DNA of 41,538 nt, from NCBI GenBank assembly GCA_964553025.1, contig CAZKJF010000002.1, positions 1 through 41,538 on the forward strand. Reading direction: 5' to 3'. A program made the position numbers and the translations under genes. The DNA is from 2-01-FULL-49-17 sp964553025. GTDB taxonomy: Bacteria > Patescibacteriota > Minisyncoccia > 2-02-FULL-40-12 > GWA2-44-9. A model generated the notes under the pieces. It was not told the DNA's origin, made no database searches, and saw only the letters and a program-made list of their open reading frames with translations. This document shows positions 1 to 7,711 of this stretch, one piece after another; within the stretch, counting starts at the first letter, position 1; every line of letters begins with the position of its first letter.

Positions 1-597
1 ACCACTGACAACACTGATCGCACCGGTTCTGCGCTGTACGTCCATGACGCGATTCCGTCATTGACCCAGACCGCGTTGAGCAGCGGTACGTTCACGACTG
101 GCTTCCAGGATTTGGCTCGATTCACCATCACGCCTTCCAACGGTCCTGGCGGTTCAGTTGCGGTCAACCAGATACGCTACGACATCAGTAAGTCCAGCGG
201 TGTCCGATTGGCCTCTGCTTCAGCAAGCGACTTGAGACTCTACATCAACGGCGGTGATGTCACCCCGGCCTCGGTTTCGCACTCTGGCCTCGGTCAGGCA
301 AGCACCAGCGGTTATGTGATCTTCGAGTTCCCGACCGAAGTGGTATTGAGCGGCGCTACAACGGTGGCCTTCCGAGGCAACGTTGACCTTGGCGACGGCA
401 CTGATACCTTGACGGTCTCGATGCACCAGGATACGACCAAGACTGGTCCCGCGGGTGCGGAAACCGCTGGCGGCTCCAGTGCAAGCCTCGTGTGGTCTGA
501 TCGCTCTGCGTCATCCCACTCGAGTACGACTTCTGACTGGATGGACAGCTACTTGCTCCAGGGTCTCCCGATGAGCTGGGGCTTGAGCCGAAACTAG
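1..597 (+). CDS. C-terminal part of a Ser/Thr-rich surface protein (5' end outside window)
   Basis: The frame is open from base 1, so the gene begins upstream; 198 codons are visible and end in TAG at 595-597. The sequence is low in Lys and Cys and rich in Ser, Thr, Gly and Asp, with alternating beta-type patterns (for example TTVAFRGNVDLGDGTDTLTV). It ends with a Trp/Ser segment (VWSDRSASSHSS, then SDWMDSYLLQGLP). From memory, this closing segment resembles the C-termini of large secreted, probably S-layer-like, CPR proteins; that is recognition, not a search. No membrane anchor or sortase motif is present at the C-terminus. It is followed by a strong terminator and is not part of the glycan operon. 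Function beyond 'extracellular' is unknown. Confidence 0.6.
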   Translation, partial: TTDNTDRTGSALYVHDAIPSLTQTALSSGTFTTGFQDLARFTITPSNGPGGSVAVNQIRYDISKSSGVRLASASASDLRLYINGGDVTPASVSHSGLGQASTSGYVIFEFPTEVVLSGATTVAFRGNVDLGDGTDTLTVSMHQDTTKTGPAGAETAGGSSASLVWSDRSASSHSSTTSDWMDSYLLQGLPMSWGLSRN

Positions 598-640
598 TCT
601 GAGTCAGTGAGCTGTAAGTTTCTCGATGTCTCACAATCGA

Positions 641-672
641 ACCAAAAACTCCCCGTTCGGGGAGTTTTTGGT
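641..672 (+). terminator. Intrinsic terminator after the surface protein
   Basis: A perfect 14-bp stem (641-654 with 659-672) closes a GTTC loop. The 5' arm carries an A-run and the 3' arm a T-run, so it can act as a bidirectional terminator between the rightward surface-protein gene and the leftward glycosyltransferase that ends at 721. Confidence 0.85.
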
Positions 673-720
673 TGGGAGCGTAACGAAAAAGAAAAGGAAT
701 TTAAAATCAATTGAGGATGC

Positions 721-1902
721 TTAGAGAAGAGTCTCGATTTTCTCGATCATACTGGTAATACTGAAAGATTTGACGAGGGTTTGGTGGGCCTGGATGACCA
801 TCTCCCGGGCCAGATTTTCCTGGTGGAGGACAGTAAGGACGGCTTCTTTAATCTCAACAGGTTTGCCGGACTCTACGATAATGCCACTTTTACCGTTATC
901 GAGGACTTCCGGGACGGCGCCCACGCGCGTGGCGACAACGGGAATCTTAGCCGCCATAGCTTCAAGTACGCTCCAAGGGAAGCCTTCTTTGAGCGAAGGC
1001 AGGACGAAAACCTGGGCGCCGGGCAGATACTGCCGGGCATTCTCTAGGGCGCCGGGAAGAAAAACCGAGCGCTGGAGACCTAGAGCAGCGATTTTTTGCT
1101 GGAGCCTAGGACGCTCTTGGCCATCGCCGATGATTATAAAAACAAGGTTCTCATCTTTTAAAAGTGCAGCCGCTTCGAGTAGGGTTTCCAGTCCTTTGGC
1201 GGGGTAGAAATTAGCTATCGTACAGGCAATTTTAGCTGTATTATTGGCTGATAACCCGCAGAGTTCTAGCAATTTGGCACGGGCTGCGTCGGGAGCAAGG
1301 GTACCATTCCCGTAGGGTTCAATGCCGTTATAGATTAATTCAAGGCCTTTAGAGGGCTCAATATGGAATTGGCGAGCCTGAATAAGGTCATGGGTATTGT
1401 TGACGATAATGTAGTCCTTCCAGGGCCCGCTGGTGCGTTCCAGGCCTTTCCAGAGCTGCCGCTTCCAGGCTGGCCAAGGGTCATTGAACGTCCAGCCGCC
1501 GATCCGGTAAATGACTACGGGTCTCTGGCGGGCCAGCTGGCCCGCCAGAGACCCGATAAAGCCGGCTTTGGAGCTAAGCAAAAAGAGGGTAGCGGGCTGC
1601 AATGAATTGATGATATCTCGGATCTCGTATATGGCTCGGATATCCGATATCGGATGGGGGTCGCGTTTGAGCGATTTTATAATCAGCGGCGTAATGCCGA
1701 TTCCGCCGAGAGCGCGGGAGAAAGAACCATCGCCGTCGCTGCCGACGGCAATGGTCAGGTCATACGCATCTCGGCGCACGTGGGTCAGCAATTGCAGAAG
1801 AAACATCTGGGCGCCGCCCATTTCCGATTGAGTAATGACGAATAAAATCTTCTTTCGAGCGCTCGTCGGCTGACCTTGGAATCTATTGATATCCTGGTCC
1901 AT
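721..1902 (-). CDS. GT4-family glycosyltransferase
   Basis: This 393-residue GT-B glycosyltransferase probably transfers a sugar from a nucleotide donor to the surface glycan at the inner face of the membrane. It has the N-terminal GGAQ loop (about residues 28-31), a YNGIEP segment before the second Rossmann domain, and the GT4 signature EGFPWSVLE at about 306-314 with both glutamates of the EX7E motif. The start chosen is the ATG at 1902. A start 19 codons further upstream would add an unlikely MANSKIWCFW leader and overlap the divergent gene at 1925. The gene contains the 38-nt perfect palindrome at 1518-1555. It is divergent from the long rightward operon. Donor and acceptor cannot be read from the sequence. 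Confidence 0.88.
   Translation of the reverse strand: MDQDINRFQGQPTSARKKILFVITQSEMGGAQMFLLQLLTHVRRDAYDLTIAVGSDGDGSFSRALGGIGITPLIIKSLKRDPHPISDIRAIYEIRDIINSLQPATLFLLSSKAGFIGSLAGQLARQRPVVIYRIGGWTFNDPWPAWKRQLWKGLERTSGPWKDYIIVNNTHDLIQARQFHIEPSKGLELIYNGIEPYGNGTLAPDAARAKLLELCGLSANNTAKIACTIANFYPAKGLETLLEAAALLKDENLVFIIIGDGQERPRLQQKIAALGLQRSVFLPGALENARQYLPGAQVFVLPSLKEGFPWSVLEAMAAKIPVVATRVGAVPEVLDNGKSGIIVESGKPVEIKEAVLTVLHQENLAREMVIQAHQTLVKSFSITSMIEKIETLL
1518..1555. repeat. Intragenic perfect palindrome, 19-bp arms, no spacer
   Basis: 1518-1536 is exactly complementary to 1537-1555, centred on AG|CT. It lies inside the leftward glycosyltransferase and encodes about residues 116-129 (GSLAGQLARQRP region) without disturbing the frame. 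No T-run follows it on either strand, so it is not a standard terminator. Confidence 0.97.
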
Positions 1903-1917
1903 ATATGGCAAAATACT
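1886..1917 (+). promoter_or_regulatory. Probable promoter of the glycan operon
   Basis: A -10-like AATACT at 1912-1917 sits 7 nt before the ATG at 1925, and a TTGATA at 1886-1891 could serve as -35, although the 20-nt spacing is long. The predicted start point falls at or next to the start codon, the leaderless arrangement seen elsewhere in this window. Confidence 0.5.
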
Positions 1918-1924
1918 AGCATAA

Positions 1925-3058
1925 ATGGCCCAGAAACACCAGATTTTGCTGTTCGCCACATCCTATTTACCTCTTACCGGCGGCGCCGAGCTGGCTCTGA
2001 AAAATATTACCGACCGGCTGCCGGATTTTTCTTTTGATCTCATTACTGGCCGCTATGATCTGACTATCCCGGCCCGGGAGCGGATCGGAAATGTGAATGT
2101 TTTTCGGATCGGCGGCCGCTTGGCGGGATTTAATTTTTTGTTGCCGAAACTGTTTTTTCCGATCGCCGGATTTTTAAAAGGCCGCGAGTTTTTGAAAGAA
2201 AAAAAGTATGATTTGATTTGGGTCATTCAAGCCTCCCAAGCAGCCGGTGCGCTTTGGCTCCTGAAAGTTTTCGGCTATGTTAAGCAGCCGGTAATTTTGA
2301 ATATCCAAGAAGGAAAGAATCTGCATACCCAGCCCTGGCTGACCCGCCTGGCCCGACGGTTGATTTTACAGAGCGTGGATTACTTTACGGTTATCAGCAT
2401 GTATCTGAAGCGAGCCTTGCTTGTTCGAGGCATTGCGGAGAACCGTATTGCGCTTATTCCGAACGGTGTGGATATGGAGCGTTTTGGCAGCCTTAGTGTG
2501 CATCCCCGTCAGCATTCTATCATTACCGTCTCTCGACTGGTGGGGAAAAACGCCGTGGCTGATATTATCGAAGCAGTGGCAGTCCTGAAGCGCAAACAAA
2601 AAATCCATGCTTCTCTAACGGTCATCGGCGACGGCGAATTAAAGCCGGTTCTTCTGAAGCAGGGCCGTAATTTGGGGCTTGAAGGTCAAATCCAATGGCT
2701 GGGGACAATGAGCCATAACGAATTACCTAAATATTTGGCCGAAGCGGCCGTATTTGTCCGGCCTTCGGAAACGGAAGGCCTGGGGACGGCATTTTTGGAG
2801 GCTATGGCCGCCGGCGTGCCGATAATCGGCACGCCGGTCGGCGGAATCCCCGATTTTTTGAAAGACCGGGAAACCGGCCTTATATGCCGCGTCCACGATC
2901 CTGAAGACCTGGCCCGATCAATTGGGGAATTGTTTTCAGATTCTGCGCTTCGAGCGCGCCTTGTTGCTAATGCTCGGGCGCTTATCCAAGAACGATACAC
3001 CTGGGATACGATTGCGCGGCAGTACCGCAAACTGTGTAATTACATTTTGAAGTCATGA
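1925..3058 (+). CDS. GT4-family glycosyltransferase, first gene of the 11-gene operon
   Basis: 377 residues with the standard two-domain GT-B layout: a GGAELAL acceptor-side loop at about 19-25, IPNGVDMERF at about 178-187, and the EX7E signature EGLGTAFLE at 284-292, followed by the conserved AAGVPIIGTPVGG. It probably adds one sugar to a lipid-linked or surface glycan in the cytoplasm. The ATG at 1925 is preceded by a -10-like box only 7 nt away and by no Shine-Dalgarno sequence. Its stop overlaps the next start by 4 nt, indicating translational coupling. A 27-nt palindrome (2811-2837) lies exactly on the conserved GVPIIGTPV stretch. Sugar specificity is unknown. Confidence 0.9.
   Translation: MAQKHQILLFATSYLPLTGGAELALKNITDRLPDFSFDLITGRYDLTIPARERIGNVNVFRIGGRLAGFNFLLPKLFFPIAGFLKGREFLKEKKYDLIWVIQASQAAGALWLLKVFGYVKQPVILNIQEGKNLHTQPWLTRLARRLILQSVDYFTVISMYLKRALLVRGIAENRIALIPNGVDMERFGSLSVHPRQHSIITVSRLVGKNAVADIIEAVAVLKRKQKIHASLTVIGDGELKPVLLKQGRNLGLEGQIQWLGTMSHNELPKYLAEAAVFVRPSETEGLGTAFLEAMAAGVPIIGTPVGGIPDFLKDRETGLICRVHDPEDLARSIGELFSDSALRARLVANARALIQERYTWDTIARQYRKLCNYILKS
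2811..2837. repeat. Intragenic palindrome, 13-bp arms, 1-nt centre
   Basis: 2811-2823 pairs perfectly with 2825-2837 around A2824. It encodes residues 296-305 (AGVPIIGTPV), one of the most conserved stretches of GT4 enzymes. Confidence 0.9.
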
Positions 3059-4203
3059 AGCGTATTTTGATCACCACCGGTATTTTCCCGCCGGATATCG
3101 GTGGCCCCGCATCCTACGGCGCGCTTATGGCCCGTCACCTGGCTGCGCGCAGCCAGGTGACGGTGCTTACCTACTCTTCGACCCACCGGGCTGCCGATGC
3201 GAATCTACCCTATCGGGTTATTCGGGTTTCTCGCGCCTGGCCGAAGGGTCTGCGTCATTTGCTATTTCTCGTTGCGGCGTGCTTTCAGGCTCGCCGGCAT
3301 GATGTTATTTTTTCGTTGAATGCGGTAAGCGCCGGCATTCCGGCTCACTGGGCGGCTCGTCTGGCCCGCAAGAAATTTATCGTGAAGATTGTCGGCGATT
3401 ATGCCTGGGAAACGGCGATGAATCGCGGTAAAACTCAATTGATGATCAATGACTTTCAGCGTGCGGCGCGGCAGGGCCGCGCCGCACGCTTGCATCGTTT
3501 TCAAGTTTCCGTATGCGCAGCCGCCGACCGCGTGATTGTGCCTTCGCGTTATCTGGCCGATCTCGTGGAGGGCTGGGGGATTCCTAAAGAAAAAATCGCC
3601 GTAGTGTACAATGGCGTTGATTTCACCCCTTCGTCGCTTACCAAAGAAGAAGCTCGCAAGAAGCTCGGCCTGACCGGTAATATCTTATTTACCTATGGCC
3701 GTCTCGTGCCTTGGAAAGGTTTTCGGATGTTGGCTAAACTCATGCCGCGCTTGGCGGAAGTTAATCAGTTTTTCCAGCTCGTTATAGCCGGCGACGGACC
3801 GGACCGAAAAACTCTTGAAGCGATTATTAAGAATCTCGGTCTTACTCGAAAAGTCTTGTTGGTTGGCCGGAAGGCTCACGCTGAAATCGCCGATTATTTT
3901 GCCGCCGCCGATATGTTTCTCCTCAATAGCGGATATGAGGGCTTTTCTCATCAGATTTTGGAAGCCATGGCCGCCGGCGTGCCGGTGATTGCCAGCGCGG
4001 TTGGCGGCAACCGAGAAGCTATCGTGCAAGGAGAAAACGGATTCCTGGTGAAATACAATGATGAATTCAACCTGATCGAAGCAATTCGATCGCTGTGGAA
4101 TAATCCGGAACTGCGCGGTTCATTCGCCCGGGAAGGTCAAAAAACCGTCCGTCGGTTTTCATACGATGAAATGCTGCAGAAGACAACTCAAATTCTTATC
4201 TGA
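3055..4203 (+). CDS. GT4-family glycosyltransferase
   Basis: 382 residues. The N-terminus has the FPPDIGGPASY loop typical of GT4 enzymes, then YNGVDF at about 185-190 and the signature EGFSHQILE (EX7E, about 295-303) followed by AMAAGVPVIASAVGG. Likely a cytoplasmic sugar transferase in surface-glycan assembly. Its start lies in an ATGA overlap with the preceding gene (3055-3058), so it should be translated by coupling. It carries two separate perfect palindromes, at 3132-3163 and 3458-3490. The donor sugar cannot be inferred. Confidence 0.9.
   Translation: MKRILITTGIFPPDIGGPASYGALMARHLAARSQVTVLTYSSTHRAADANLPYRVIRVSRAWPKGLRHLLFLVAACFQARRHDVIFSLNAVSAGIPAHWAARLARKKFIVKIVGDYAWETAMNRGKTQLMINDFQRAARQGRAARLHRFQVSVCAAADRVIVPSRYLADLVEGWGIPKEKIAVVYNGVDFTPSSLTKEEARKKLGLTGNILFTYGRLVPWKGFRMLAKLMPRLAEVNQFFQLVIAGDGPDRKTLEAIIKNLGLTRKVLLVGRKAHAEIADYFAAADMFLLNSGYEGFSHQILEAMAAGVPVIASAVGGNREAIVQGENGFLVKYNDEFNLIEAIRSLWNNPELRGSFAREGQKTVRRFSYDEMLQKTTQILI
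3132..3163. repeat. Intragenic perfect palindrome, 16-bp arms, no spacer
   Basis: 3132-3147 is complementary to 3148-3163, centred in GCGCGC. It encodes residues 26-37 (ARHLAARSQVTV) of the GT4 enzyme, just after the N-terminal loop. Confidence 0.97.
3458..3490. repeat. Intragenic hairpin, 15-bp arms, 3-nt loop
   Basis: 3458-3472 pairs perfectly with 3476-3490 around the loop AGG. It encodes about residues 135-146 (QRAARQGRAARL). Confidence 0.97.
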
Positions 4204-4208
4204 TAACC

Positions 4209-5306
4209 ATGCCTAATTTATTGATGGTATCAGGGGACAGAATGGCGGCTCAAGGCGTGCGAGGAGCGTTTTATAACACGCTGGCGGAGCTGCGAAAGCA
4301 CTTCGAGCGTGTTGATATTATCTGTCCGCGCGCTGGCAGCGATAATGTTCAGCCGTTTGAGAATGTTTTTATCCATCCTTCACCGTGGCCGATTTGGCTT
4401 CAACCATGGTGGATTCGAAAAAAGGGGCTTGAATTGAGCCAGGCGAATGCCTGGAGCATAATGACCGTACATGAGTACCCGCCGTTCTATAACGGGCTTG
4501 GCGCGTATCTGCTCTGGCGAAAAATCAAAATTCCTTATGTTCTGGAAATCCATCATATCCCCGGGTATCCGCGGGCGGCAAGCATAAAAGAAGCGTGGTA
4601 TTGCCGATTGAGCCATGTTTTTCTCGCCGCCGATGCACATCGTGCATCGGCGGTTCGAGTGGTCAATCAGCATGAAGCACCAAAATTTTTGATTTCTGCG
4701 GGTATAAAAAACAAAAAGATAAAATATTTTCCTTCCCTATATATCGATACGGGCATATTCCGCCCCGAGCAGACGGAAAAGAAGTATGATTGTGCGTTTG
4801 TGGGGCGCCTGGCGACAAACAAAGGAATTGATCTGTTTGTGAAGGCAGTTCAAAAGGCGGGCGTCTCGGCGGTAATTGTCGGCGACGGGCCCTTGGCCGG
4901 TGCGGTCAAACGTTTAGTCTACAGCCAGGGCCTGGCGGATCGCATTGCCCTTCATGGCTGGGCCAAGGATTCAAGTGAAGTCGCGCGACTTTTGAATGAA
5001 TCGAAGATTCTTGTTATTCCGTCATTCAATGAAGGCGGTCCGCGTGTGGCCATGGAAGCCATGGCCTGCGGTATTCCCGTTATTTCAACGCCGGTCGGCA
5101 TTGTGCCGGATGTCGTTCAAAACGGCGCGACGGGAGAAATTGTCGGCTGGGATGCGGATGAGATTGCGCTTCGCATCCGGAAGATTCTTTCTGATCCGGC
5201 CATCCAAGACACATATGCGAAAGCTGGCTTGGATATTGCGTCAAAATTTGAAAGAAGCGCGATGATTCGGAATTATAGCGATTTTTTAAAGACATTGGCA
5301 CGATGA
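4209..5306 (+). CDS. GT4-family glycosyltransferase
   Basis: 365 residues. Domain 2 begins near CAFVGRLATNKG (about 195-206) and contains VIVGDGP and the EX7E signature EGGPRVAME at 275-283, followed by AMACGIPVISTPVG. Likely a cytoplasmic glycosyltransferase of the same pathway. It starts 5 nt after the previous stop without a clear Shine-Dalgarno sequence, and its stop overlaps the next start by 4 nt. It contains a 27-nt palindrome at 4627-4653 and a shorter 8-bp/3-nt hairpin at 5046-5064 built from CCATGG units. Confidence 0.9.
   Translation: MPNLLMVSGDRMAAQGVRGAFYNTLAELRKHFERVDIICPRAGSDNVQPFENVFIHPSPWPIWLQPWWIRKKGLELSQANAWSIMTVHEYPPFYNGLGAYLLWRKIKIPYVLEIHHIPGYPRAASIKEAWYCRLSHVFLAADAHRASAVRVVNQHEAPKFLISAGIKNKKIKYFPSLYIDTGIFRPEQTEKKYDCAFVGRLATNKGIDLFVKAVQKAGVSAVIVGDGPLAGAVKRLVYSQGLADRIALHGWAKDSSEVARLLNESKILVIPSFNEGGPRVAMEAMACGIPVISTPVGIVPDVVQNGATGEIVGWDADEIALRIRKILSDPAIQDTYAKAGLDIASKFERSAMIRNYSDFLKTLAR
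4627..4653. repeat. Intragenic hairpin, 12-bp arms, 3-nt loop
   Basis: 4627-4638 pairs perfectly with 4642-4653 around the loop ATC. It encodes about residues 140-149 (AADAHRASAV). Confidence 0.93.
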
Positions 5307-6367
5307 AAAAAAGGCTTTTAATCATAACCCAGAGCGTGGATGCGGATGGCGGCGTACTGGAATTCTTTATTGATTGGATTCGGGGCTTGGCTGCTGAATT
5401 TTCCCGGGTGGATGTCATCACGTTGAGTGCCGGCCGGCATGAACTGCCGCCAAACGTCCATGTCTATTCGCTGGGCAAGGAACGAAAGGTGCCGCGCGTG
5501 GCGCGGTGGATTCGTTTGGCGTTTCTACTCGCGTGGCGCGTACCGCAAGCCGATACGGTCTTTGCCCATATGTCGCCGGCATTCGCTCTCGCCGCTTGGC
5601 CGGTTACTTTCGTAACCGGCCGGCGGCTCGTACTCTGGTACTTGCATCGCTCCCGAACGATGAGATTGCGCCTCGCTGCGCGTCTCGCTGATGCGGTGGT
5701 TACGGCCAACGTAGACAGCTTGACGTTGCGCACTGCAAAGGTGATTGCGATCGGCCACGGTATTCCCGTTGATAAATTTTCCAGTGTCCGTGATGGCACG
5801 CTTCATAGTCCGGTACGCATTTTGACAGTTGGTCGAATTACGCCCATCAAAAATCTTGAGACGCTCATTGCCGCTGCCGCGCGGGCGATTCATCGGGGTA
5901 CGCGGGTAAGGATCAAAATAATCGGCCAGCCGGCGATGGCGGGCGATTCTGATTACTTAAAGCGCCTTAAGAACTTGGTCTCCGAGCATAAACTTGCTGC
6001 TGAAGTGGAATTCGCAGGGTACGTGGCTCATGAGCGCCTGCCCGAAGAATACCGTCAGGCCGACGTATACGTCGGCCTGACGCCGGCCGGTGGGATCGAT
6101 AAGACGCTTCTGGAAGCAATGGCGTCGGGCTGCATTGTTCTTACTTCCAATGCGATCATGAAAGAATATTTCGGTCCCTATGCCGATCAGCTTATCTTTG
6201 CATATGGCGATTCAGACGATTTGGCCAGGAAGCTGGAATCCGTAATCGGATTGAGCGATGGTATGCGCACCGAGATCAGTCGCTTTTTGGGCCTATCGGT
6301 GCGCAACCATCACGATTTGAACAAGTTTATAAAGAGATTAACTGAAATCTTATATGGCGCTTATTAA
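5303..6367 (+). CDS. GT4-like glycosyltransferase lacking the first signature glutamate
   Basis: 354 residues with GT-B layout: an N-terminal VDADGGVLEF loop at about 12-21, domain 2 opening with TVGRITPIKNLETL, and a signature region reading AGGIDKTLLEAMASG. The position usually held by the first Glu of EX7E is Ala/Gly here; the second Glu is kept. Such variants occur among GT4 relatives, so the enzyme may still be active. Start in an ATGA overlap (5303-5306); the stop lies 14 nt inside the next gene. It contains two palindromes (5598-5621 with outer arms, and 6053-6082). The gene probably acts in the same surface-glycan pathway. Confidence 0.85.
   Translation: MKKRLLIITQSVDADGGVLEFFIDWIRGLAAEFSRVDVITLSAGRHELPPNVHVYSLGKERKVPRVARWIRLAFLLAWRVPQADTVFAHMSPAFALAAWPVTFVTGRRLVLWYLHRSRTMRLRLAARLADAVVTANVDSLTLRTAKVIAIGHGIPVDKFSSVRDGTLHSPVRILTVGRITPIKNLETLIAAAARAIHRGTRVRIKIIGQPAMAGDSDYLKRLKNLVSEHKLAAEVEFAGYVAHERLPEEYRQADVYVGLTPAGGIDKTLLEAMASGCIVLTSNAIMKEYFGPYADQLIFAYGDSDDLARKLESVIGLSDGMRTEISRFLGLSVRNHHDLNKFIKRLTEILYGAY
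5591..5627. repeat. Intragenic hairpin, 10-bp inner stem plus 5-bp outer stem
   Basis: 5598-5607 pairs with 5612-5621 around the loop TTTC. An outer stem (5591-5595 with 5623-5627) extends it past a small internal loop. It encodes the PVTFVTGRR region of the glycosyltransferase. Confidence 0.8.
6053..6082. repeat. Intragenic perfect palindrome, 15-bp arms, no spacer
   Basis: 6053-6067 is complementary to 6068-6082, centred on GTA|TAC. It occupies exactly ten in-frame codons (residues 251-260, RQADVYVGLT), each codon of the left half being the reverse complement of one in the right half. Confidence 0.97.
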
Positions 6368-7112
6368 GAATTTTTTGAAAGCGGCATGGTACAGAATTAT
6401 GCGATTTCTCCCAGCTTCCGGAGCGATTATTTTGATGTATCATTCGATCGGGGATAATAAAGAATTTTTTACCGTACCAACGGATGAATTTGAGCGGCAG
6501 ATGGAGTATCTCAAAAGCAACGGCTATAACGTCGTGTCTTTGAATGAGGTTGTAAAGGCGCTTGAACAAAAGAAGCCGATCTCTTCGCGGACAGTGGCAC
6601 TGACTTTCGACGACGGCTACCGCGATAACTATATCGAGGCGTTTCCGATTTTGAAAAAATACGGCTTTCCGGCGAGTATTTTTCTGGTCTCAGATTGGAT
6701 TGGGACGACGGTTACGGTCCGCACCGGCAAGCCAATACCGATTTTGGAGCCGGCTGACCTGAAAGTCATGATTGCATCAGGTCTGATCGAATTTTTCCCC
6801 CATACCGTGCATCACATGAAATTGACTCAAGCCGACAATGCGACTGCCGAAGCGGAAATCAAGGAGTCTGCCGAAAGGCTTGCAGCGCTGGACGTGCTAA
6901 AAGATCGTATCTTTGCCTATCCTTTCGGTTTATACAACTCGACAGTTGTTTCCATTCTCCGGCGCCTGAATATTCGGGCGGCGCTGACCGTTCAGCCGGG
7001 CCGAGTTCGCTCCGGGGCCGATCTGCTGACGCTCCCTCGCAATTCGATCGATTCTCGGGTATCATTCAATCAATTCAAGGGCATTGTTCATCGGGGCCGA
7101 ATTTCATTATGA
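6354..7112 (+). CDS. Polysaccharide deacetylase (NodB homology domain)
   Basis: 252 residues. Visible motifs are MYHSI at 28-32, the catalytic TFDDG at 84-88 (first Asp as general base, second Asp as metal ligand), and HTVHH at 150-154, matching the metal-binding H(S/T)xxH motif. FAYPFG near 187-192 matches motif 3. The family removes N-acetyl groups from hexosamine-containing glycans with a divalent metal. There is no signal peptide, so it probably works on a lipid-linked intermediate or is membrane-associated through its basic N-terminus. It overlaps the previous gene by 14 nt and the next by 4 nt. Substrate unknown. Confidence 0.88.
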   Translation: MALIKNFLKAAWYRIMRFLPASGAIILMYHSIGDNKEFFTVPTDEFERQMEYLKSNGYNVVSLNEVVKALEQKKPISSRTVALTFDDGYRDNYIEAFPILKKYGFPASIFLVSDWIGTTVTVRTGKPIPILEPADLKVMIASGLIEFFPHTVHHMKLTQADNATAEAEIKESAERLAALDVLKDRIFAYPFGLYNSTVVSILRRLNIRAALTVQPGRVRSGADLLTLPRNSIDSRVSFNQFKGIVHRGRISL

Positions 7113-7711
7113 AAGAATATTATCTTCGAGAAACATACGATCATTCCCATCGCTGGATGACTTACTGGTATCTCATCCGCGAAGTTCACCGGCTTCAGCC
7201 CGGATCAATTTTGGAAGCGGGAATCGGCAACAAATTTCTTTCCAAGTATCTTGCCGCCCGCGGTTTTAAGGTTACCACCCTTGATATTGAGGCAAGCCTT
7301 GAGCCCGACATCGTAGGGAGCGTTACCGCGATGCCGGCCGCCGACGATTCCTACGACCTGGTTATCTGTTCGCAGGTGCTTGAGCATTTGCCGTTCGAAG
7401 AATTTCCCAAAGCCTTGGCCGAGATCCGGCGGGTGGCTAAAAAAGACGTTTTAATTTCATTACCGCACTGGGGATGGACGTTTTATGCCACTTTCAAGAT
7501 GCCCTTATTCCGCAAGTTCTCTGTTTTGTGGAAATTCCCGTGGGCGAAGCGGCATGTTTTTGACGGCGATCATTACTGGGAGATCGGTAAAAAGGGATAT
7601 AGTCTCGGGAAAATTAAAAAAACAATCGAACAGGCCGGATTCAAGATTCAGCGTGATTTTATTCGGTCCGGCTCGCCGTTCCATCATTTTTTCGTGCTTC
7701 AAAAGGTATGA
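7109..7711 (+). CDS. Class I SAM-dependent methyltransferase
   Basis: 200 residues. SAM-binding motif I reads ILEAGIGNKFLSKYL (about 34-48), followed by the acidic end of strand 2 (LDIE) and the VICSQVLEHLP segment at about 85-95. Context in an operon of glycosyltransferases suggests it methylates a sugar, a glycan end or a related small molecule. Both ends overlap neighbours by 4 nt, so it should be made in step with them. The exact methyl acceptor cannot be read from the sequence. Confidence 0.85.
   Translation: MKEYYLRETYDHSHRWMTYWYLIREVHRLQPGSILEAGIGNKFLSKYLAARGFKVTTLDIEASLEPDIVGSVTAMPAADDSYDLVICSQVLEHLPFEEFPKALAEIRRVAKKDVLISLPHWGWTFYATFKMPLFRKFSVLWKFPWAKRHVFDGDHYWEIGKKGYSLGKIKKTIEQAGFKIQRDFIRSGSPFHHFFVLQKV

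Noticed and set aside
721..1959. Longer start at 1959 for the leftward glycosyltransferase
   Set aside because: It would overlap the divergent operon start and add a leader unlike the family.
5046..5064. 8-bp hairpin of CCATGG units in a GT4 gene
   Set aside because: It follows from repeated Met/Ala codons in the EAMA motif; too short to count with the main set.
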